This document shows, piece by piece, positions 1 to 8,327 of a stretch of DNA of 64,000 nucleotides. Where the stretch lies: contig CAUEMA010000003.1 of the NCBI GenBank assembly GCA_959018755.1, positions 1 through 64,000 of the forward strand, written 5' to 3'. Made by a program: the position numbers and the translations under genes. Below the pieces are notes generated by a model, which saw nothing but the letters and a program-made list of their open reading frames with translations, had not been told where the DNA came from and did not search any database. This stretch comes from an uncultured Collinsella sp. Lineage in GTDB: Bacteria > Actinomycetota > Coriobacteriia > Coriobacteriales > Coriobacteriaceae. Every line of letters starts with the position of its first letter. The first letter of the stretch is position 1.

Positions 1-83
1 CGCGCGACCTTTGCGAAGCAAGGGGGAGCGCGGGGGTTTCTTCTGTTTCGGCGGCGATGCGCCGGGCTGCAAGGACGATGCGA

Positions 84-1070
84 CTACAGCGCGAAGTCGC
101 CGCCGACGAGCGTGGAGACGGGCTCCTCGTGGTAAACGGCGGAGATGGCCTGAGCGAACTCCTCGGCGACCGAGATGGTCTTGATCTTGCCGCCGACCTC
201 GACGGGGATGGCATCGGTGACGACGCACTCGACGATGGGGGCATCGTTCAGGCGCTCGATAGCCGGGCCCGAGAAGATGCCGTGGGTGGCGCACACGTAG
301 ATGTCGCCGGCGCCCATGGCCTTGAGCTCCTTGACGTTGGCGCACAGGGTGCCAGCGGTGTCAATCATGTCGTCGTTGATGATGCAGGTCTTGCCCTTGA
401 TGTCACCGATGATGCCCATGACCTCGGCGGCGTTGTGGCGCGGACGACCCTTGTGGGCGATGGCCAGGTCGCAGCCGAGCATGTCGGACAGCTTCTTGGC
501 GGCCTTGGCACGACCCACGTCGGGGGAGACGACAACCAGGTTGTCGGTGTCGAAGTGCATGTCGTTGTAGTACTGGCCAAACAGCGGCAGTGCGGACAGG
601 TGATTAACCGGGATATCGAAGAAGCCCTGGATCTGGCCCTGGTGCAGGTCGAGGGTGATGATGCGGTTGACGCCGGCGCGCTCGAGCAGGTTGGCGACGA
701 GGCGGGCGGTGATGGGCTCGCGCGGGCCGGCCTTGCGGTCCTGGCGGGCATAGCCGTAGTGGGTGATGACGGCGGTGATGGAGCGGGCGGATGCGCGCTT
801 GGCAGCGTCGGTGGCGATGAGCAGCTCCATGAGCATGTCGTTGACGTTGCCGCCGGCCACGGACTGAATCAGGAAGACGTCGGCGCCGCGGACGGTCTCG
901 TCGTAGCGGGCGTAAATCTCACCATTGGCGAACTGCTTTAGCGTAAGGCCCGAAAGCTCGACCCCAAGGTACTCAGCGATCTTCTGAGCGAGGGGACGGT
1001 TGGAGGAACCGGAATACACGCGGATGGACTTGCGCATATTCTCCGACTTCTCGGGATCATTAATCGGCAT
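84..1070 (-). CDS. prs: Ribose-phosphate pyrophosphokinase
   Basis: Makes PRPP from ribose-5-phosphate and ATP in the cytoplasm, feeding purine, pyrimidine, His, Trp and NAD synthesis. The 328-residue product has the usual family length. It shows the N-terminal SGSSNRPLAQKIAEYLG region, the ATP-loop RQDRKAGPREPITARLVAN, the ITLDLHQGQ segment and the PRPP-binding loop DDMIDTAGTL. The ATG at 1070 is preceded by a strong AAAGGAGAAGGG ribosome binding site. It lies downstream of glmU on the same strand, a common pairing, but a terminator at 1211-1250 suggests it has its own promoter. The 83 bases after the stop hold nothing recognisable. Identification is secure. Confidence 0.97.
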   Translation of the reverse strand: MPINDPEKSENMRKSIRVYSGSSNRPLAQKIAEYLGVELSGLTLKQFANGEIYARYDETVRGADVFLIQSVAGGNVNDMLMELLIATDAAKRASARSITAVITHYGYARQDRKAGPREPITARLVANLLERAGVNRIITLDLHQGQIQGFFDIPVNHLSALPLFGQYYNDMHFDTDNLVVVSPDVGRAKAAKKLSDMLGCDLAIAHKGRPRHNAAEVMGIIGDIKGKTCIINDDMIDTAGTLCANVKELKAMGAGDIYVCATHGIFSGPAIERLNDAPIVECVVTDAIPVEVGGKIKTISVAEEFAQAISAVYHEEPVSTLVGGDFAL

Positions 1071-1210
1071 TACCCTTCTCCTTTATACATCGAATGCCAT
1101 ATAGATGCCTTTTTGCATTGTAACCGCGCGGCGGGGTTAATCGGGTCTTGATAACGTCTTTACCGTCAACGGACACGAACCGACCACTCATCCGGTCGCG
1201 CAGGTCAGCA

Positions 1211-1250
1211 TAGAAAAAGGAGCCGTCCCCATGGGAACAGCTCCTTTTGT
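1211..1250 (-). terminator. Rho-independent terminator of glmU
   Basis: Perfect 9-bp outer stem, AAAAGGAGC at 1215-1223 with GCTCCTTTT at 1240-1248. Read on the minus strand it ends in CCTTTTTCTA just after the glmU stop, so it should end the glmU transcript before prs. Confidence 0.75.
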
Positions 1251-1263
1251 GCTTGGTAAAACG

Positions 1264-2676
1264 TTATACCTCGTCGTCCTCGTGCAGACGGCGGCGATAA
1301 TCGGCGGCCCAGCCCTCAATATTTACCTGACGGGCGCGGCCCAGACCGAGCGCGTCGGCCGGGACCGGCTCGGTGATGACGGAGCCGGCGGCCACGAGCG
1401 CGCCGTCGCCGATCTGGGCGGGCGCGACCATCATGGTGTCGGAACCGATGAAGGCATCCTTGCCGATGACGGTCTTGTGCTTGTGCACGCCGTCGTAGTT
1501 GCAGGTGATGGAGCCCGCGCCCACGTTGACGCCGGCGCCCATGGTGGTGTCGCCGATGTAGGACAGGTGCGGAACCTTGGAGCCCTCGCCGATCGTGGAC
1601 TTCTTGATCTCCACGTGCGTGCCGGCCTTGGAGCCGTCGAGCATGTGGGTGCCCGGGCGCAGGTAGGCGCGCGGGCCGCAGTCGACGCCGTTCTCGATGA
1701 CGGCCTCGATGGCGATGGTCTCATCGATGGTGCAGCCGCTGCCGACGGTGGTGTCGGTGAGACGGCTGTTGGGGCCGAGCTGGCACTCTTCGCCCACGGT
1801 GACGTGACCGATCAGATGCGTCTGCGGCCACACGACGGTGTCGCGGCCGATAACGGCATCGGGGCCGATCCAGGCCTGCGTGGGGTCGATGAAGGTAACG
1901 CCCTCGGCCATCCAGTGCTCGTTGATGCGGTCGCGCGCGATGGCGGTGAGCTGTGCGAGCTGGATGCGGCTGTTGACGCCCAGGCCGTCGCGGTAGTCGT
2001 CGCAGTGGAAGATGGAGACTGCCTGGCCGTGGCCCTTGAGGATCTCGAGCATGTCGGGCAGATAGTACTCGGACTGCGCGTTGTCGTTGCCGATTTCGTC
2101 GATGTGGGCGGCGAGCTGCGCGCCGTCGAAGGCGTAGCAGCCGGCGTTGCACTCGAGCAGCGTGGCGGCCTGCTCGGGCGTGCAGTCCTTCTGCTCGATG
2201 ATGCGCTCGATCTGGTCGTCGGCGCCCAGCTTGATGCGACCGTAACCGAAGGGGTCGGGCGGGGTCATGGTCATGACGGTGCAGGCGAGCTCGCCGGTAG
2301 CGACGGTCTGCGCGAACTTGGCGACGGTGTCGGCGGTGATGAGCGGCAGGTCGCCGTTGAGCACGACGACGGGGCCTTGCGTGATGCCGCAGGCCTCGAG
2401 CGCGACCTTTACGGCGTGGCCGGTGCCCAGGCGCTCGGTCTGCTCGACGCACTCGACCCTGGTGGCGCTGTTGGCGTAGGCGCCATCGATGAGGGCGCGC
2501 ATCTCGTCGGCGTGGCTGCCGATGACGACCACGACGCGGCTGCAGCCGGCCTTGATGGTGGCGTCGACGATCCACTGGACCATGGGCTTACCCAGGATCT
2601 TGTGCGAAACCTTGCAGTGGTTCGACTTCATGCGGGTGCCCTCGCCGGCGGCGAGGATAATTGCGGTTGCGTCCAT
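1264..2676 (-). CDS. glmU: Bifunctional GlmU (GlcNAc-1-P uridyltransferase / GlcN-1-P acetyltransferase)
   Basis: Catalyses the last two steps to UDP-GlcNAc, the precursor of peptidoglycan. The N-terminal half has the nucleotidyltransferase loop LAAGEGTRMKS and substrate motifs such as LNGDLPLI. The C-terminal half is a left-handed beta-helix of hexapeptide repeats with the acetyltransferase signature THVEIKKSTIGEGSK and the YIGDT and NYDG segments. I place the start at ATG 2676 (MDATAIILAAGEG). It follows AGGAG at good spacing and gives 470 residues, the usual length. An open frame continues about 49 codons further upstream without family similarity. The gene is divergent from the ECF operon. 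Confidence 0.96.
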   Translation of the reverse strand: MDATAIILAAGEGTRMKSNHCKVSHKILGKPMVQWIVDATIKAGCSRVVVVIGSHADEMRALIDGAYANSATRVECVEQTERLGTGHAVKVALEACGITQGPVVVLNGDLPLITADTVAKFAQTVATGELACTVMTMTPPDPFGYGRIKLGADDQIERIIEQKDCTPEQAATLLECNAGCYAFDGAQLAAHIDEIGNDNAQSEYYLPDMLEILKGHGQAVSIFHCDDYRDGLGVNSRIQLAQLTAIARDRINEHWMAEGVTFIDPTQAWIGPDAVIGRDTVVWPQTHLIGHVTVGEECQLGPNSRLTDTTVGSGCTIDETIAIEAVIENGVDCGPRAYLRPGTHMLDGSKAGTHVEIKKSTIGEGSKVPHLSYIGDTTMGAGVNVGAGSITCNYDGVHKHKTVIGKDAFIGSDTMMVAPAQIGDGALVAAGSVITEPVPADALGLGRARQVNIEGWAADYRRRLHEDDEV

Positions 2677-2867
2677 GTGATCTCCTGTTACGTTATAGAG
2701 ACGTGTGTTTGGAAACGATACACGGCGCAATATGATACCGCAGGCATATGATGAGCGCGTAACGATTGATGCGTGACGGCCGATGTCGCTGCCGCCGATG
2801 TGGTATTTGCGCTGGTTGTGCATGGCGGCGGCGCTGCGGCGTTGGCGTTTGAGCGAGGGGGGGTGGG

Positions 2868-3761
2868 GTGCCCGTGGATATCATGCGAGAGAAATCGGGC
2901 AACGAGTCCGTCGCGGCATTTTCGATGTCGCATCCGGCGGTGCCGGCCCTCTACATGGTGCTGACGTTGGGGCTCACCATGTTCTCGATGCAGCCGGTGC
3001 TGATCGCGCTGTCGCTTGCGGGCGGGCTGGCGTACGGGTTTGCGACGCGCGGCGCCGCACGTACGTTGGGGGCGCTTCGCTGGCAACTGCCGGTGATTTT
3101 GGTCATCGCGGCGCTCAATCCACTGTTTAGCGCCTTGGGCTCGACGGAGCTGTTCCGTATTGGCATGCGCGCGGTGTATCTGGAGAGCATGGTATACGGC
3201 CTGTGCATGGGCGGGCTGTTTGTGGCGAGCGTGCTGTGGTTTGAGGCTGCGGCATCGATGCTTGGCTACGACAAGGTGCTTGCGCTTTTGGGTAACGCCG
3301 CGCCGGTGATCGCGCTCATGATCTCGATGTGCATGCGGCTTATCCCGCAGTTTTTGCGCCGCGGTCGTACGGTACTGGCGGTGCAGGATGCGATTGATGT
3401 GCCGGGGCGTGCGTCGGCCGACCCCGTGCGTTCGCGCCTACGGGCATCGAGCGTGTTGATGGGCTGGGGCATGGAGGATTCGCTGGAGCGCGCGGACGCC
3501 ATGCGCTCCCGTGGGTGGGGTGCCGCGACGCGCCGCACGACGTACGCGCGGTATCGGCTGGGGCGCGGCGATGTTGCCGCGCTGGTTGGGCTTGCGCTGT
3601 TCGGCGTGGCCACGGCGGCAGTGGCGTGGACCGCGACGACGCAGTATTCGTTTTACCCGCAGCTTTCGGCGCCGGCGCCGTGGCCTGGCTATATTGTGTA
3701 CGCGGCCTGGATGGTGCTGCCCTGCGTGCTGTACGCGATTGACGAGAAGAGGTTTGGCTGA
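2868..3761 (+). CDS. ECF transporter transmembrane (T) component
   Basis: Membrane scaffold of an energy-coupling-factor vitamin or metal importer. It couples ATP hydrolysis by the next gene product to the substrate-binding S component. About five to six hydrophobic segments are visible, and the cytoplasmic coupling region contains IPQFLRRGRTVLAVQDAID and the ALL/ERADAMRSRGWG-type helix typical of EcfT/CbiQ. GTG at 2868 follows AGGGGGGG; GTG 2874 or ATG 2883 are alternatives, changing the N terminus by 2 to 5 residues. The stop overlaps the ATPase start by one base, so the two are translationally coupled. The 190-bp region to divergent glmU contains no recognised riboswitch. Confidence 0.85.
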   Translation: MPVDIMREKSGNESVAAFSMSHPAVPALYMVLTLGLTMFSMQPVLIALSLAGGLAYGFATRGAARTLGALRWQLPVILVIAALNPLFSALGSTELFRIGMRAVYLESMVYGLCMGGLFVASVLWFEAAASMLGYDKVLALLGNAAPVIALMISMCMRLIPQFLRRGRTVLAVQDAIDVPGRASADPVRSRLRASSVLMGWGMEDSLERADAMRSRGWGAATRRTTYARYRLGRGDVAALVGLALFGVATAAVAWTATTQYSFYPQLSAPAPWPGYIVYAAWMVLPCVLYAIDEKRFG

Positions 3762-5272
3762 TGGCTCGGTTGGACGGGAGCATGATGGCGGGCGTGGCGT
3801 GCGCCCCGGATACGCCGGCGATTGAAGTGCGGGGCCTGCACTTTGCCTACCCCGGGGCCGAGGCGCCGGTGCTCGACGGGCTCGACTGGTCTGTTCCCCA
3901 AGGTGCGTTTGCACTGCTGGTAGGTGGTACTGGGTCGGGTAAGTCGACGCTGCTCTCGCTGCTCAAACCCGAGATTTCGCCGGCGGGCGAATGCACTGGC
4001 GAGCTGCGCGTGCTGGGCGAGAGCGCTGCCGATATGGACGTTCGGGCGTCCGCAGAGCGCGTGGGCTATGTGTTTCAGGACCCAGAGAACCAGATCGTGT
4101 GCGAAACCGTGTGGCACGAGATGGCGTTTGGCCTGGAAAACTTAGGCATGTCGCGCGACGAGATGCGCCGTCGCGTGGCCGAGACCAGCTATTTCTTCGG
4201 GTTGGAGGATTGGCTCCACCGCGATACCGATACGCTTTCGGGCGGACGCAAGCAGCTGCTGTCGCTGGCGGCCGTGCTGGCGCTGCGTCCGCGCGTGCTT
4301 CTGCTTGACGAGCCCACGTCCCAACTGGATCCCGTTGCCGAGAAGAGTTTTCTGCATGCGCTGTTCCGCGTGAACCGCGAGTTGGGCTGCACGGTTGTCG
4401 TGGCAACGCACCAACCGCGCCCGATGCTCGAATACGCGACGTGCGCGTATCGGATTGAGGGCGGACGCGTGTGCGAGGTGCCTGATATCGCCTCCTTGGG
4501 GCATCGCGAAGAGCTGTTTTCTGGCGAGGCACCAGGGTGGGGCGCCTCGCGGCGTGCAAAAAACGGAGTTTTCAGCAGCGCCGGTGGATGTCGAATACTC
4601 CCAAAAATGCACGCTGGGTCGGCTACCACCCTGGCAGGGAGCTGGTTTCGATACGATCGAGCGTCCGGCTGGGTGCTGCGCGGACTCGATGCGGCGTTCT
4701 CGGCTGGCGCAGTGCATGCGGTTGTTGGCGGCAACGGCTGCGGCAAGTCGACAATGCTTTCGGTGCTAGCCAAGACGGTCAAGTTGCAGCGTGGGCATAT
4801 GGAGCGCGGGGCGGCCTCGGCGGCACTGCTGCCTCAGAATCCCAAGGCGTTGCTGGTTGCCGAGACGGTGCGCGACGAGCTGATGGAATGGGCTTCGACC
4901 TGCGGATATGACGAGGCTGTGGCGCAGGAGCGCGCGGCGAGCCTGGGGCTGTCGGGCCTGGATGGGCGCCACCCGTACGATCTTTCGGGCGGGCAGCGTC
5001 AACTGCTTGCATTGGCAAAACTGCTGCTGATTGGCCCCGAACTGCTATTGCTCGATGAGCCCACCAAGGGCTTGGACTTGGCTAGCCGTCGCATCATCGC
5101 CCGCGCCTTGCGTGACCATGCGGAGGCTGGCGGTACCGTCATCATGGCCACGCACGATCTGGATTTTGCCGAGCAGGTTGCCGATGACATTGCCATGATG
5201 TTTGACGGTGAGATTGCCTGCATGGAGCCGCCGGCCGACTTCTTTGCCGACAACGTGTTTTATAGGGCGTGA
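3761..5272 (+). CDS. ECF transporter fused double ATPase (EcfA-EcfA')
   Basis: Both ATP-hydrolysing subunits of the ECF module are on one 503-residue chain. The first domain has Walker A VGGTGSGKST, signature LSGGRKQ and Walker B VLLLDEPTSQLDP. The second has VGGNGCGKST, LSGGQRQ and LLLLDEPTKGLDLA. A Q-loop FQDPENQIVCETV is visible in the first half, and the second half has a shorter equivalent, LPQNPKALLVAETV. The fused arrangement makes the A:A' ratio fixed, unlike the EcfA1/EcfA2 pair of Firmicutes. The gene overlaps ecfT by one base and ends four bases before the S-component ATG. Confidence 0.92.
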   Translation: MARLDGSMMAGVACAPDTPAIEVRGLHFAYPGAEAPVLDGLDWSVPQGAFALLVGGTGSGKSTLLSLLKPEISPAGECTGELRVLGESAADMDVRASAERVGYVFQDPENQIVCETVWHEMAFGLENLGMSRDEMRRRVAETSYFFGLEDWLHRDTDTLSGGRKQLLSLAAVLALRPRVLLLDEPTSQLDPVAEKSFLHALFRVNRELGCTVVVATHQPRPMLEYATCAYRIEGGRVCEVPDIASLGHREELFSGEAPGWGASRRAKNGVFSSAGGCRILPKMHAGSATTLAGSWFRYDRASGWVLRGLDAAFSAGAVHAVVGGNGCGKSTMLSVLAKTVKLQRGHMERGAASAALLPQNPKALLVAETVRDELMEWASTCGYDEAVAQERAASLGLSGLDGRHPYDLSGGQRQLLALAKLLLIGPELLLLDEPTKGLDLASRRIIARALRDHAEAGGTVIMATHDLDFAEQVADDIAMMFDGEIACMEPPADFFADNVFYRA

Positions 5273-5276
5273 TGGG

Positions 5277-5990
5277 ATGACGGATTATCGCGTCGCGCGC
5301 CTACTCGCAAAACTGGAGATCCCGCTGCTGCTGGCGGTGCCAGCGGTGATGGCTGCGGCGTTGCTGGCGGGCGTTGAGCAGGCGGCGCTTGCCATGCTTG
5401 TCGTGGTGGCGCTGGTGCTCGCGCTGTTCTTTGCGGGCTACGAGGCGTCGCGACCTGGCCTGCGCCAGATTATGCCAACGCTGGTTTTGGCGGCGTTGGC
5501 CGCGGCGGGGCGCATCTTGTTTGGCCCCATTCCCGACTTTAAACCCGTGAGCGCCATCGCTATTATCGCGGGGGCGACGTTGGGGCGACGCAACGGCTTC
5601 ATGGTCGGCGCGCTGGCGGCGCTGACCAGCAATTTCTTTTTTGGGCAGGGCATGTGGACGCCGTGGCAGATGTATGCCTGGGGCCTGGTTGGCTATGTTG
5701 GCGGCGCGCTGGCGCATGCGGGCGCTTTTGATCGCGCCGATGGCACCGTGCGCATGCCGGCGCTGCTGACCTACGGCTTTGCGTCGGGCCTGCTCTATGG
5801 AGTTGTAATCAACGCCTACGACATCATCGGCTTTGTGCAGCCGCTCACGTGGGCGGGCGCCATGGCGCGTCTTGTCACGGCGGTGCCGTTCGATATCACG
5901 CACGGTCTCGCGACCTGTGTGTTCTTGGCCGCCCTGTACAAGCCCTGGTGCCGCCGCGTCAACCGTGTTGTCGTGAAATACGGACTGTAG
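5277..5990 (+). CDS. ECF transporter substrate-specific (S) component
   Basis: Small integral membrane protein of 237 residues with about six hydrophobic segments. It is the likely vitamin- or cofactor-binding subunit of the preceding T-A module. The FGPIPDFKPVSAIAIIAG stretch and the FFFGQGMWTPWQM loop are typical of one S-component subgroup seen next to dedicated T and A genes. I chose ATG 5277 (MTDYRVARLL), four bases after the ATPase stop; an upstream in-frame start inside the ATPase gene has no support. The substrate cannot be read from the sequence. Cobalamin or a precursor is a guess, and no riboswitch helps. Confidence 0.8.
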   Translation: MTDYRVARLLAKLEIPLLLAVPAVMAAALLAGVEQAALAMLVVVALVLALFFAGYEASRPGLRQIMPTLVLAALAAAGRILFGPIPDFKPVSAIAIIAGATLGRRNGFMVGALAALTSNFFFGQGMWTPWQMYAWGLVGYVGGALAHAGAFDRADGTVRMPALLTYGFASGLLYGVVINAYDIIGFVQPLTWAGAMARLVTAVPFDITHGLATCVFLAALYKPWCRRVNRVVVKYGL

Positions 5991-6030
5991 GGCAGGTTGT
6001 GCTGGAGCAAGAACCAATACTGCTGCGGTG

Positions 6031-6196
6031 CCATTTCAAAACTATGCCGGTTTACGGGGCCAGATTGGCATAGGCCGACCATACCGTCATTTTTCGAAAA
6101 TAGGCGAGCCGTCTACCTGCGGTTTTATTTTTCCCAAGCTGCGTATGGTTGGGTGCTCGCGATTTAGCCCCGTAATCCGGCATAGTTTTGGAATGG
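6031..6196. repeat. Large palindrome A, copy 1
   Basis: Inverted arms of 30 bp at 6031-6060 and 6167-6196 (CCATTTCAAAACTATGCCGG... and its complement) match at 28 of 30 positions and enclose about 106 bp. The interior carries a CTACCTGCGGTTTT half-hairpin. Copies 2 and 3 lie at 26023-26187 and 34406-34571. The copy sits between the converging ends of the ECF operon and the exonuclease gene. Confidence 0.85.
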
Positions 6197-6292
6197 CCGG
6201 CTGATATGACGGGCGCCGTGGTCCTCAGAGAGCCAAATCGATCCGTTTTCTTCCGTTCCCAGACGTCCCCAAGGAATCAGTTGACGGCGCTT

Positions 6293-6452
6293 GCCACGAA
6301 ACTGGCCCATCTACTACGTTTAGCTTGATACTCCCGACCATGACCGCGTTTTATGAAAAACCGCAGGCTTTTTACCTGCGGTTTTCTTTTTGCGTTGTTC
6401 GCTGTGGTTGAGGGTAGTGGCTTAAACGTAGTAGATGGGCCAGTTTCGTGGC
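6293..6452. repeat. Large palindrome B, copy 1, with internal terminator-like hairpin
   Basis: Perfect 30-bp inverted arms at 6293-6322 and 6423-6452, containing GGCCCATCTACTACGTTTA. They enclose an inner hairpin, AAAACCGCAGG at 6357-6367 with CCTGCGGTTTT at 6375-6385, followed by a T-run. This could act as a terminator for the ECF operon. The 96 bp between A and B contain a conserved box reading GATCCGTTTTCTTCCG at 6240-6255, and a second box GATCCGTTTTCCTC follows B at 6488-6501. This copy, palindrome A and the boxes account for the 535-bp gap 5991-6525. Confidence 0.85.
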
Positions 6453-6525
6453 GGGTGGGCCGCGTGGATTCCTCGCGAGGTGAAAATGATCCGTTTTCCT
6501 CTGTCCCCCAGGGGATCGGTTGGGG

Positions 6526-7344
6526 CTAGAGTTCTAGCGTGAGGGTGACGGGGCAGTGGTCGCTGCCGAAGATGTCGCCGCGGATGCCGGCGTCGCGCAC
6601 ATTGCCGGCGATTGAATCACTTACCAGGAAATAATCGATGCGCCAGCCGGCGTTGTTCTTGCGAGCATTAAAGCGGTAGCTCCACCAGCTGTAGACGCCC
6701 TCGACGTCGGGGTTTGCCGCGCGCCAGGTATCGGTAAACCCGGCGTTGAGCAGCTCGGTAAACTTGCCGCGCTCCTCGTCCGAAAAGCCGGCGTTGCCGC
6801 GGTTGGACTTGGGGTTCTTAAGGTCGATCTCCTCGTGCGCCACGTTAAAGTCGCCGCAGGTCACGACGGGTTTGCCGGTCTCGCGCTCAAGCGCGCTCAA
6901 AAAGCCGCGATAGGCATCATCCCAGGCCATGCGCACATCAATGCGCGCGAGCTCATTTTGGGCGTTAGGCGTGTAGACATCCACAAACCAAAACTTGTCG
7001 AACTCGAGCGCGCAGACGCGGCCCTCGGTTGCAGCTTGGGCGACGAGCTCGGCTGCCTCGCCCTCACCGGCGTAGGGTAGCAGTGCGTCGGCGTACAGCA
7101 CGCGCAGCGGTTCCTGGCGGCTAAAGACCGCAGTGCCCGAATAGCCTTTGCGTTCGGCGTAGCTCCAGGTTTGATGATAGCCGGGCAGGTCAATATCGAC
7201 CTGGCCCTCCTGCAGCTTGGTTTCCTGCAGCGCCAAGATATCGACGTCGAGTTCTTGCGCGATCTGGATAAAGCTCGGGTCCTTTTTGAGAACGGCGCGC
7301 AGGCCGTTGACGTTCCACGAGGCGAAAGTGTAAGTCTGAGGCAT
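6526..7344 (-). CDS. Exodeoxyribonuclease III / AP endonuclease
   Basis: Mg-dependent exonuclease and apurinic-site endonuclease of base excision repair (ExoA/XthA family), 272 residues. The EEP-fold motifs are intact: SWNVNGLRA, LQETKLQ, the YTPN loop, GDFNVAHEEIDL, YSWWSYR and the C-terminal SDHCPVTL. ATG 7344 follows AAAGGA. It is transcribed towards the ECF operon, with the A/B repeat in the convergent gap. Confidence 0.95.
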   Translation of the reverse strand: MPQTYTFASWNVNGLRAVLKKDPSFIQIAQELDVDILALQETKLQEGQVDIDLPGYHQTWSYAERKGYSGTAVFSRQEPLRVLYADALLPYAGEGEAAELVAQAATEGRVCALEFDKFWFVDVYTPNAQNELARIDVRMAWDDAYRGFLSALERETGKPVVTCGDFNVAHEEIDLKNPKSNRGNAGFSDEERGKFTELLNAGFTDTWRAANPDVEGVYSWWSYRFNARKNNAGWRIDYFLVSDSIAGNVRDAGIRGDIFGSDHCPVTLTLEL

Positions 7345-7552
7345 GGTGTCCTTTCGACGGGGCTGGCAGGCTTAAGATTAGCGCAACAGGGGCGGTGGTG
7401 GGCTCCGCGCGTGCTGACCCAAAGGCTGCGTGCTGGGACATTGCCCGACGCTGCCCGACCAACAAGGACGGAGGACTCATATGACGTAGGCGATAACGGA
7501 CTCCAAACAGGCCTCTGCCGCGCTGGCGGAGCTGTTCGGCACCCACAAGCGC

Positions 7553-8233
7553 GTGGTCTTCTTTGGCGGCGCGGGTGTTTCCATGGCGAGCGGCATCCCT
7601 GATTTCCGCAGCGTGGACGGCCTGTATCACCAGCAGTTTGCCTACCCGCCCGAGACTATGCTCTCGCATAGCTTTTACGAGGCGCATCCGGCCGAGTTCT
7701 TCGACTTCTACCGCACCAAGATGATCGCGCTTGGCGCTAAGCCCAACCGCTGCCACACCAAGTTGGCCGAGCTGGAGCGCGCCGGTAAGCTAAATGCCGT
7801 GGTGACGCAAAATATCGACGGCCTGCATCAGATGGCAGGCTCGCAGCGCGTGTTCGAGCTGCACGGATCGGTCCATCGCAACATTTGCCAGTCGTGCGGC
7901 GCGGTCTATAGCGCCGAGTGGATTTGCTCGCGCGAGCACGAGGACGCCGCGGGCGTGCCCGTGTGTCCTGCGTGCGGCGGGCGCATTAAGCCCGATGTGG
8001 TGCTCTACGAGGAGCCGCTCGATGAGCATGTGCTGACCGGCGCTGTTGCCGCCATCGCCGCGGCCGATGCCCTCATCGTGGGCGGGACCTCGCTCGTGGT
8101 GTATCCGGCGGCGGGCCTTACGCGCTACTTTACCGGCGATACGCTGGCCATTTGCAATCTTGCTCCCACCGATCAGGATGCAAATGCCGACCTGCTGATT
8201 TCTTGCGACATCGCTGCCGCGTTTGCGTTCTAG
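7553..8233 (+). CDS. NAD-dependent protein deacylase (sirtuin), start disrupted
   Basis: Sir2-family deacylase removing acyl groups from lysine with NAD+. It has the NAD loop GAGVSMASGIPDFRS, TQNIDGLHQ, the catalytic HGSVHRN and a Zn site made of CQSC and CPAC. The coordinates use the first standard in-frame start after the disruption, GTG 7553, which has no ribosome binding site. The natural start appears to be ATG 7481, six bases after GGACGGAGGAC, but its third codon is TAG (7487-7489). The frame then continues without another stop into the family sequence, encoding an apparent N-terminal helix. The gene may be inactive, read through, restarted at a non-standard codon such as ATA 7493, or carry a sequencing error. 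The body is intact. Confidence 0.85.
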   Translation: MVFFGGAGVSMASGIPDFRSVDGLYHQQFAYPPETMLSHSFYEAHPAEFFDFYRTKMIALGAKPNRCHTKLAELERAGKLNAVVTQNIDGLHQMAGSQRVFELHGSVHRNICQSCGAVYSAEWICSREHEDAAGVPVCPACGGRIKPDVVLYEEPLDEHVLTGAVAAIAAADALIVGGTSLVVYPAAGLTRYFTGDTLAICNLAPTDQDANADLLISCDIAAAFAF

Positions 8234-8327
8234 CCCGCGTGCACGGATACAATAGAAAGACTGATTGCAAAGCGACCCCGCCGCCTGTGCCCGAGCGCGG
8301 CGGCGCGGGCATTTTAGGAGGATGTTC

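Noticed and set aside
1231..2751. Long open frame antisense to glmU (506 codons)
   Set aside because: Shadow of the GC-rich glmU coding strand; the repetitive Gly/Asp/Val composition is typical of antisense frames in high-GC genes. The same reasoning removes the antisense frames over folPK, echAB, the CNNM gene and the MgtE-like gene.
2677..2867. Riboswitch upstream of the ECF operon
   Set aside because: No cobalamin, TPP, FMN or other vitamin aptamer motif could be recognised in this 190-bp region.
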